In this document: piece after piece, positions 15,815-22,368 of the stretch
How positions within the stretch are numbered: position 1 is the first letter of the stretch
How the letters are laid out: each line of letters begins with the position of its first letter
Virus record (IMG/VR): IMGVR_UViG_3300006617_000042
Location: 1,785 to 24,152 of that record
From: a virus
Length of the DNA: 22,368 bases
Reading direction: 5' to 3' (one strand)
Notes under the pieces: generated by a model
Seen by the model: only the letters and a program-made list of their open reading frames with translations
What the model was told of the DNA's origin: nothing
Databases searched by the model: none
Translations under genes and position numbers: made by a program

Positions 15815-18800
15815 ATGTACGAACTTGATGGTCAAGAATATAGTTTAGAGGAAATACAAAAAGCTGCAGAAGAATCTAATTTAACTGTAGAAGAATATAT
15901 CCAACAAACTGGAATAGTAAAGAAACAAGCTGTTGCGGAGAATGTTGCGGACGTAACAGCGTTAAACGAACAAATAGCAACGGGTCAGAGTACGGACTTA
16001 GGATCGGAAGATATTTCTTTGGATTTAGAAAAGATAAATAATATAAATCAAAATTTTCAACAAGAAGATACGGTAGATGGTGTAACAACCGATCAACAAC
16101 CTTTAGATGTTTTAGAACAAGAGGATTTAGAGTTATATATAGATGATTTAATAAAAACAAGAAAAGATTATTTAAAAACAGAGGAAAAAGAAAACAAAGT
16201 AGAAACAGAAATTGTAGAAACATTTGCTAATGTTACAGCAAATATGTTAAATGTTCCAACTAGTTTAAAAGGTAGTGTGCAAGATATTTTAGCGTCTAGT
16301 GTTTTAATAGGAAAAGACATTTTAGAACCTATAGTAGGAGAAAGAGAAGTTCTTACGGATTTATGGTTAGATCTTATGGAAAATTCTAAAAAAACCAAAG
16401 AAGAAATGCTGGATGTTAGTGTTAATGTTTATGGTGATGACAAAGACAAAGGTAGTAAATTTATAGAAGGGGTTAGAACTGGTGATGTTTCTGATATGGT
16501 AGGAGGAGCTGTAACTGGAATGACTAGTATAGTTACAACTATGGTGCCAGCTATACTAACTGGAGGTGCTTCTTTAGTTCCTCAAATAGTAGGTCCAATG
16601 ATTTCAGATTATAATATTGAAAAAGCAAACGCTTTGTTTCCTGAGTCTGATAATCCATTAGAAGAGTTAGAAAATTCTGGTGAAACGGAAGTTTTTGCAC
16701 CATTAACACTTGGAACTTTAGCCGCGGGTTTAGAGTTTGTTGGTTTTAAAGGTATTTCTAAAGCTATTATGAAATCAGCTTTTAATTACAAAGGTTTAGT
16801 TTCTTTAATATCGGCAGGTGGTGGTGAAGGTATAACAGAGGTTGGACAGCTAGGTATAGAAACAACAAGTAATGCTATAGCAAGAGGAGAAGACAAAGTA
16901 GATGCTGCTATAGAAGGTTTAAATGCCATGGCATCAGATCAAGGGTTAGAAGCTTTTGCTTTAGGCTTTATTGGTGCTGTTACTTTTGGTGGTGCAGGTC
17001 AAGTAAGACAAGCGAACGCTTACAGAGCTTTAAGAAACGATAGTAATGGCGTTAAAATACTTAATAGTTCTATAAAACAAATGGGTGACATCAAAAGAGA
17101 AATGAAGATGTCAAAAAGCAAACCCTATCAAGAAGCTTTACAAGTTGAATTACAAGAGGTTGAAAATAATTTAAAAACATATTTAGAAAATAATCAAAAG
17201 ATACTTAATTTTTTAACAGTAGAGCAAAAAAACGAGCTAGTAGATTTAATAGAGAATAAAGATAAAATAAATATTCAAGGGCAAGAGTTATTAAATGAAA
17301 AAAATGCGGGCAATATTACTAAAAAACAATATGGTTATGCTATAAGAAGTTTAAATAACCAGAAGAAAAAAATTGATAATTCTATATTTAAAATTAAAGA
17401 AACTGTAAACTTAGAGCAAGTGTCTAAAGACATTGAGACTGCTAAAAAAGTAGGTGAAAAACTTGGTTATACTCCTAAAGTATTAAATAGCGAACAATTT
17501 AAAACTAAAATAGAAGAATTAAAACTTTCAAAACAAGACAAAAACGAAGCAATGTTGTCTGAAGGTTTTATTACAAAAACCGGAGAAGTTATTATAAATA
17601 AAGACAGAGCTGTTGAAGTTGGTGCTATAGGTGTTGGCTCTCATGAGCTGTTGCATCGTATAATTAGAAATGATTTATCTGATCCTGTTAGAAGAAAAGA
17701 AATAGTAGACAGTTTTAAAAATCAATTATCTCAAAAAGAATTAGCTATTGTTCAAAAAAGAATTGATGACAATTATAAATTTAATGAGGATGGAACTGAA
17801 AAAAGCGAAAGTGATTACAATGAAGAATATTTAACTGCTTTTTCAGATGCATTAAGATCTGGTGAGATAAGTTATGAAAAAACTTTATTTGAAAAATTAG
17901 CAGAACCTATTTTAAAAATATTTAGACCAAAAGGATTTACTAAAGCAAGTTTTAAAGACGGTAAAGATGTTTATAATTTTTTAAAAGAATATCAAAGAGA
18001 ACTAGCTAAAGGTAGATTAACAGAAAGAGCTGAAAGATTAACTGAAGTAGAACAAGCTGGTGAAGTAGAAACTAAACTTTCTAAAACTATTGTTGCTGAA
18101 AACAAAAGATTATCTGAACAATTAAAAACCGCTACAGCACAAGAAGCTGTAGATATTAAAAACGATTTAGCTTTAAACAACGAAGGTATTGTAAATGATT
18201 TTGTTAATTCTAAATTTAAAAGTGGATTAGGTATAACTAAAAATGAATTTAAATCTGGTGTTCAAGAAGAAGTTTTAGTTTATTTAAATAGAACTTATGA
18301 TCCTAGTAAGGGAGAATACGGGGCTTATATTAGAGAAGGTTTATTTGGTGGAGGTAAATTTGGTGGTGGTAGATTAGGTAATATATTAAAAAGATTAGGT
18401 CAAGAAGGGGATTTATTCACTAAAGAAATAGATGATAGAACAACTGCGGAAACATTAGACACAACAACAGAAGAAACTACTGAAAAAGTTGCAGAAAAAC
18501 CTACTAAAGCAAAAGAAAGCTTAAGAAAAAAAATTAAACTAGATAAAGCTACTACACAGAAAGTTATCGATGCTGTTATAAAAACATTTGGTACTAAACT
18601 ACCACCTGTAGATTCACCTCAGTTTAAAAAAGCCTTACAAAAAGGTTTTAGAACAGAACTTAAAACCACTATAGCTAAAGATGTTTTAGGATCAAGAGCA
18701 GCTTATGAAACATTTCTAAGAGATAACTTTGAAAATATTTATGAAGCTATACCTCAAGATATTATAAACAAAAGATTTAGACCTTTTGCAGAAGACACGG

Positions 18801-21800
18801 GTAAAAGAGAAAAAACTAAAGAAGGTAAAAAAATATTTAAGAAAAAAAATATTACTAAAGCGGAATTTATAAAATACTTTTTAGGTAGAGATGTTGGTAC
18901 ATCGACTAAAGGTACTAGAAAAGATGCTTTAGCTGAAGCATTAGCAGAAGAATTTGCTTTTGATGCTACGATGGAAACTATACAAAAACCAGAAGTTATA
19001 GAAAAAAGAGAGTTTGTAGACAAAACACAAACCACTGAAAAGGTTTCTAAAGCAATTAAAAGACCTATTGACTTAAAGTTTAGTAAAACCGCTAGTAACA
19101 ATCAAAATTTAAACAAAAGTTTAAGAAGTTTAAAACCAGAAGAGCAAAATGTATACCGAGGTTTATTACCTGAATTTATAAGTTCAATTGCAGTTGATGA
19201 TTATAATGTTGACGCCGCTTTTCAAAGTGTTTTTGGTAATTTTCTAAACAAAAGCGATGGAACACCTAGTAAAAAAAGAGAAGAAATAATAAGTGAATGG
19301 AAGAAAGTTAGAAAAAGTATTATTAAAAATCAAAAAGATTTTAAAACTGGAAAACCAAAAAAAATAAATATAAACGATTATTTAACACAGGCTTTTGAAG
19401 AGCAAACAGAAACAGAAGTTGTAAGAAATATATTAGGCGTGACTAAAGGTGGTGTAAATTTTAGAGACGATAAACAAATAATGGGTTATGTCAACTTTAT
19501 GAATGAACTTGTTGGCTCTAAAATGCAAGAATTTAAAGGTAATGATTTAAAAATAGCTGATTATGTTGTAAATATTTTAGGTCCCACTCTTAGCGCTGGT
19601 GCAAAAGTTGGAGGTAATAATTTTATGTGGGAATTAAACAAAGAAACAGATTTGTTACACTTAGTTCCAAGTACATTAAAAAGAAGCAGTGGTTTAAGAA
19701 CTAGTATTTTTGGTAATCAAAAAGAAATGAGTGAAGTTTTAATTAAACCTTTTTTAAAAAAACCTGAATTACTTACTTACAAAGGAAATGCTCCTCAATA
19801 TAACGGTAAACCGTTGTTAAAACCTAAAGTTGCTCAAAAAGTAGACACTTACGTTACGTCTTTAAATAAAACCGGAGGTATTTCGAAAAATATGTTAGAT
19901 GATTCTGCTGATTATGCAAAGAAAAATCAAAATGCCATAATTGATATATTAGATTTTTATAAAGGCTTAAATAAAGAAAGCGAAATAACTATTAATGATT
20001 TAGCTATGTTTTTTGCGGCTTCAAATGGCGATATGACAGCTTTAGTTAGAGCAGCCGCTAGAGTTGATAGCTTTGCAAAGTCAAAGTCTAAAAACAAAAA
20101 AGATTATAGATACGAACATAATCCACCAGCTAGAACAATGTTAGTTAATATGGCTAAGTATGTTAATGGTCAAATGACTTTAGAAGAATTAAAAAAAGGT
20201 TTTGATAGCTATACTGTTTCTATTATACCTAAACAAATGGATGATGTTATAAACGAAAGATATAAAGATTCTAGCCCCTTAGTGGGTTCAAGATATTATA
20301 ATTCTTTTACTTTTGGTAGATTTCCTTTTTCAATGACTGTTTATGAAAAACAAAATAATGGAAATTATAAAACAAAAGTTTTAGGAGCTTTTGCACCACA
20401 AGCTTATAAAGAAGTTCAAGCAGCTAAAGCTAAAAACATAAATTCTTTACCATCTAAAATACAAACAAAATTTTCTAAAACAAGTAGTAATCAAAACGTT
20501 CTTAATGAAATGCAACGTTTAGACACTGAGGCTCAAGATGCTAGAATTAAATTTAGTAAATCAAAAGATCTTAATAAAGATTTTAATGATATAATTGAAA
20601 GAGCCACAGGTATTGGTACGGAAAAAAGATACGGCCAAACTAAAGCTAGAGCTGTAGGTGCAGATAAAGGTAAATTTAATTTACTAGGTATACCACCATC
20701 TGCTCAAGATTTTGTAGGTTTAACTAGATATTTTGCTGGTAAAGGTAAACAAGGTGATGAAACTATAGCTTGGGTAAAAGAAAACTTTTTAGATCCATTT
20801 GCTAGAGCTAATATAGATATATCAAACGCTAGAGTTGCTTTAGCTAATGACTTTAAAGCTTTGAAAAAATTATTAGGTGTTAGCCCTAAAGATTTAAACA
20901 AAAAAATAACTGGTGAACCCTACACCGTGGGTAACGCTGTTAGAGTTTATACGTGGATACAGCAAGGTATGACTATACCAGGTTTGTCTAAAGCTGATCA
21001 AAAAATACTAGAAGACTATGTTACTGCAGATGAAAACTTAGTTACATTTGCTAATGAGCTTATAGCTATAAATAAAGATAATGGTTATCCTAAACCTACT
21101 GATGGTTGGCTAGCTGGTACTATTACAACAGATTTACTATCAGGTTTAAACACTGTTGTTAGAGCTAAGTATTTAAAACAATGGCAAAACAATGTTGATG
21201 AAGTATTTAGCGAAACTAATATGAATAAGCTTGAAGCAGCTTATGGTAAAGGCTACAGAGATGCTTTGGAAAACATGCTTGGTCGTATGAAAACTGGTAG
21301 TAATAGAGGTTTCAAGGGTGATACATTAACTGGTAGATTTATTGATTGGATTAATAATTCTGTTGGAGCTATCATGTTCTTTAACATGAGATCTGCTGTG
21401 TTACAAACTATATCAGCTGTTAACTTTGTGAACTGGTCTGATAACAATCCGTTAAAAGCAGCGGCTGCATTTGGTAATCAACCACAGTATTGGAGTGATG
21501 TAATTAAACTTATGAACTCTGATTACTTAGTTGAAAGACGTAATGGTTTAAAAATAAATGTTAGTGAAGCTGATATTGCTGAGATTGCTGCTGAGTCTAA
21601 AAACAAAGCTAAAGCTTTTATAAGTAAAATATTAAAACTAGGTTTTTTACCTACACAAATAGCAGATAGTTTTGCTATTGCTTCAGGTGGCGCTACGTTT
21701 TATAGAAACAGATATAAAAGTTTAAAGAAAGAAGGTTTATCTGACAAAGAAGCTGAAGCACAAGCGTTTCAAGATTTTAGAGAAATAGCCGAAGAATCAC

Positions 21801-22368
21801 AACAGTCGAGTAGACCTGATAGAATTAGCCAACAGCAAGCGGGTCCAATGGGACGTATTATATTGGCTTTTGCAAATACCCCAGCCCAATACGCTAGATT
21901 AATGCAAAAAGCCGCTAGTGATCTTAAGAATCGCCGAGGGGACGACAAAACTAATATATCTAAGATATTGTATTACGGAGCTATACAAAATGTTATATTT
22001 AACGCATTACAGCAAGCTTTATTCGCTATGGCGTTTGGAGATGAAGAGCCTGATGAAGAAAAACTAAATAAAAAATATACAGGTATAGCAAATGGTATGG
22101 CTGATTCACTATTAAGAGGTGTTGGTTTTCACGGTGCTGCTATATCTACACTTAAAAATGTAGTAATGAAATTAGCTGAAGGCAAAGAAGCTCAAGATGC
22201 TGCAATAGAATTACTAGATATTTCGCCTCCTATATCTTCTAAAATAGGTAAATTAAAATCTGCTGGTAGAACATGGGACTGGAACAAGAAAGAGATAATG
22301 GAAAAAGGTTGGTCACTTGATAATCCTGCTTATTTAGCAGCTGGCCAAGTTATTAGTGCCGCTACAAA
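15815..22368 (+). CDS. Giant modular ejected protein (large polyvalent type), 3' end outside the window
   Basis: One frame stays open from the ATG at 15815 (two bases after the preceding stop) to the last base, giving at least 2184 residues. Modules seen in order: acidic N-terminal region (1-130); hydrophobic, Gly/Thr-rich segments at about 229-264 and near 310 and 380 (GFIGAVTFGGAG); coiled coils around 420-530; a zincin-like domain with HELLH at 610-614; a segment resembling sigma-70 region 2 (D829-I839); a Lys/Thr-rich linker; unknown domains from 1095 to 1550; then a conserved-looking helical C-terminal part with FFNMRSAVLQTISAVNF from 1855 and QQSSRPDRIS from 1996. Four [KF/KL]SK[T/S] motifs lie between modules. 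This organisation matches the large polyvalent or DarB-like proteins that phages inject with DNA, and the gp16 place in the ejection set. Overall function is inferred. Confidence 0.78.
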   Translation, partial: MYELDGQEYSLEEIQKAAEESNLTVEEYIQQTGIVKKQAVAENVADVTALNEQIATGQSTDLGSEDISLDLEKINNINQNFQQEDTVDGVTTDQQPLDVLEQEDLELYIDDLIKTRKDYLKTEEKENKVETEIVETFANVTANMLNVPTSLKGSVQDILASSVLIGKDILEPIVGEREVLTDLWLDLMENSKKTKEEMLDVSVNVYGDDKDKGSKFIEGVRTGDVSDMVGGAVTGMTSIVTTMVPAILTGGASLVPQIVGPMISDYNIEKANALFPESDNPLEELENSGETEVFAPLTLGTLAAGLEFVGFKGISKAIMKSAFNYKGLVSLISAGGGEGITEVGQLGIETTSNAIARGEDKVDAAIEGLNAMASDQGLEAFALGFIGAVTFGGAGQVRQANAYRALRNDSNGVKILNSSIKQMGDIKREMKMSKSKPYQEALQVELQEVENNLKTYLENNQKILNFLTVEQKNELVDLIENKDKINIQGQELLNEKNAGNITKKQYGYAIRSLNNQKKKIDNSIFKIKETVNLEQVSKDIETAKKVGEKLGYTPKVLNSEQFKTKIEELKLSKQDKNEAMLSEGFITKTGEVIINKDRAVEVGAIGVGSHELLHRIIRNDLSDPVRRKEIVDSFKNQLSQKELAIVQKRIDDNYKFNEDGTEKSESDYNEEYLTAFSDALRSGEISYEKTLFEKLAEPILKIFRPKGFTKASFKDGKDVYNFLKEYQRELAKGRLTERAERLTEVEQAGEVETKLSKTIVAENKRLSEQLKTATAQEAVDIKNDLALNNEGIVNDFVNSKFKSGLGITKNEFKSGVQEEVLVYLNRTYDPSKGEYGAYIREGLFGGGKFGGGRLGNILKRLGQEGDLFTKEIDDRTTAETLDTTTEETTEKVAEKPTKAKESLRKKIKLDKATTQKVIDAVIKTFGTKLPPVDSPQFKKALQKGFRTELKTTIAKDVLGSRAAYETFLRDNFENIYEAIPQDIINKRFRPFAEDTGKREKTKEGKKIFKKKNITKAEFIKYFLGRDVGTSTKGTRKDALAEALAEEFAFDATMETIQKPEVIEKREFVDKTQTTEKVSKAIKRPIDLKFSKTASNNQNLNKSLRSLKPEEQNVYRGLLPEFISSIAVDDYNVDAAFQSVFGNFLNKSDGTPSKKREEIISEWKKVRKSIIKNQKDFKTGKPKKININDYLTQAFEEQTETEVVRNILGVTKGGVNFRDDKQIMGYVNFMNELVGSKMQEFKGNDLKIADYVVNILGPTLSAGAKVGGNNFMWELNKETDLLHLVPSTLKRSSGLRTSIFGNQKEMSEVLIKPFLKKPELLTYKGNAPQYNGKPLLKPKVAQKVDTYVTSLNKTGGISKNMLDDSADYAKKNQNAIIDILDFYKGLNKESEITINDLAMFFAASNGDMTALVRAAARVDSFAKSKSKNKKDYRYEHNPPARTMLVNMAKYVNGQMTLEELKKGFDSYTVSIIPKQMDDVINERYKDSSPLVGSRYYNSFTFGRFPFSMTVYEKQNNGNYKTKVLGAFAPQAYKEVQAAKAKNINSLPSKIQTKFSKTSSNQNVLNEMQRLDTEAQDARIKFSKSKDLNKDFNDIIERATGIGTEKRYGQTKARAVGADKGKFNLLGIPPSAQDFVGLTRYFAGKGKQGDETIAWVKENFLDPFARANIDISNARVALANDFKALKKLLGVSPKDLNKKITGEPYTVGNAVRVYTWIQQGMTIPGLSKADQKILEDYVTADENLVTFANELIAINKDNGYPKPTDGWLAGTITTDLLSGLNTVVRAKYLKQWQNNVDEVFSETNMNKLEAAYGKGYRDALENMLGRMKTGSNRGFKGDTLTGRFIDWINNSVGAIMFFNMRSAVLQTISAVNFVNWSDNNPLKAAAAFGNQPQYWSDVIKLMNSDYLVERRNGLKINVSEADIAEIAAESKNKAKAFISKILKLGFLPTQIADSFAIASGGATFYRNRYKSLKKEGLSDKEAEAQAFQDFREIAEESQQSSRPDRISQQQAGPMGRIILAFANTPAQYARLMQKAASDLKNRRGDDKTNISKILYYGAIQNVIFNALQQALFAMAFGDEEPDEEKLNKKYTGIANGMADSLLRGVGFHGAAISTLKNVVMKLAEGKEAQDAAIELLDISPPISSKIGKLKSAGRTWDWNKKEIMEKGWSLDNPAYLAAGQVISAAT
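17441..17875 (+). other. Zincin-like metallopeptidase domain within the giant protein
   Basis: Residues about 543-687 contain GEVIINKDRAVEVGAIGVGS, then HELLH at 610-614 (17642-17656), matching the HExxH zinc site of zincins, with two His ligands and a catalytic Glu. Fifty-six residues later NEEYLTAFSDAL places E670/E671 where gluzincins have the third, Glu ligand. Short beta strands ahead of the site fit the family. Zincin domains are known in large polyvalent phage proteins. The fold is inferred, not modelled. Confidence 0.62.
18074..18088 (+). repeat. Linker motif copy 1 (KLSKT, residues 754-758)
   Basis: First and most divergent of four short motifs in the giant protein, lying after the zincin domain and before the sigma-like segment. 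The sequence around it is helical and charged (EVETKLSKTIVAENKRL). Confidence 0.4.
18155..18490 (+). other. Segment resembling sigma-70 region 2 within the giant protein
   Basis: Residues about 781-892 read as helices leading to EEVLVYLNRTYDPSKGEYGA, with DPSKG at 829-833 and GAYIREGL after it. Sigma-70 region 2 has the pattern aromatic-D-P-x-x-G-x-x-F-x-x-Y-A, here with Tyr/Gly variation. The following Gly-rich stretch (GGGKFGGGRLG) is unlike a true sigma factor. A DNA- or polymerase-binding role is speculative. Confidence 0.35.
19076..19090 (+). repeat. Linker motif copy 2 (KFSKT, residues 1088-1092)
   Basis: Context DLKFSKTASNNQNLNKSLRS. It marks the change from a Lys/Glu-rich linker to an unknown domain. 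The following SNNQNLNKSL is partly repeated after copies 3 and 4. Confidence 0.55.
20468..20482 (+). repeat. Linker motif copy 3 (KFSKT, residues 1552-1556)
   Basis: Context QTKFSKTSSNQNVLNEMQRL, very close to copy 2 at the protein level (KFSKT-x-SN). It lies 464 residues after copy 2 and 27 before copy 4. Confidence 0.55.
20549..20563 (+). repeat. Linker motif copy 4 (KFSKS, residues 1579-1583)
   Basis: Context RIKFSKSKDLNKDFNDIIER, directly before the long C-terminal helical part (ATGIGTEKRYGQTKA). The DLNKDF part echoes QNLNKSL after copy 2. Confidence 0.55.

Noticed and set aside
15876-16398. Antisense frames rich in Leu and Phe, one 115 codons long
   Set aside because: They lie opposite the start of the giant gene, have shadow-type composition produced by AT-rich coding sequence, and would need an opposite promoter for which there is no sign.
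18754-19101. Antisense frame of 115 codons within the giant gene
   Set aside because: Ser/Leu/Ala-rich reverse image of Lys/Glu/Thr-rich coding sequence, with no start context and no neighbours on that strand.
1-22368. Stop-codon reassignment as in some crAss-like phages
   Set aside because: All genes read through as complete proteins in the standard bacterial code without in-frame TAG or TGA, so no recoding is needed here.
1-22368. tRNA genes, integrase, transposon, CRISPR array or lysis cassette
   Set aside because: Gaps between genes are at most about 70 bases and hold only leaders and hairpins; none of the proteins has the corresponding motifs.

Overview
The window is a contiguous block of virion-assembly genes from a tailed phage, most likely a short-tailed (podovirus-like) dsDNA phage of a marine or aquatic Bacteroidota host. 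All genes are on the + strand, tightly packed, strongly AT-rich, and every visible gene ends in TAA. No start codon has a Shine-Dalgarno sequence; starts are instead preceded by A/T-only leaders, which is the usual pattern in Bacteroidota and their phages. The gene order and several protein motifs recall uncultured marine phages and, more distantly, crAss-like phages. That placement is by recollection and layout only and was not tested by search.

Layout. Head module (1-5645): the 3' part of the portal gene (5' end outside the window), a charged scaffold-like protein, the major capsid protein, a strong UUCG-loop terminator, and a conserved-looking protein of unknown role that is closed off by a second UUCG hairpin. 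Connector and tail module (5713-13072): a 315-aa head-tail connector candidate carrying an extra beta domain, a 478-aa tubular or connector protein, a 1195-aa tail protein whose only cysteines lie in its last 128 residues (a receptor-binding candidate), and a 452-aa stabilization-like protein. A small cupin-like protein follows (13078-13479).

Ejection module (13483-end): three genes of increasing size (262, 512 and more than 2184 aa), in the same order as the T7 gp14-gp15-gp16 internal virion proteins. The last is a giant open frame, 15815 to beyond 22368, without a stop in the window. It is modular, like the large polyvalent proteins of phages: hydrophobic N-terminal segments, a zincin-type HELLH site with a downstream Glu, a segment resembling sigma-70 region 2, four short [KF/KL]SK[T/S] linker motifs, and a long helical C-terminal part. 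The working model is that head, connector and tail are built from the first ten genes, while the last three are packaged and ejected with the DNA.

There is no tRNA, integrase, transposon, CRISPR array or lysis gene that I can support. The longest gaps between genes are about 70 bases, and both hold hairpins. The most interesting candidate for undescribed biology is the giant protein: an embedded metallopeptidase plus repeated linker motifs suggests a self-processing ejected polyprotein. This is inference.
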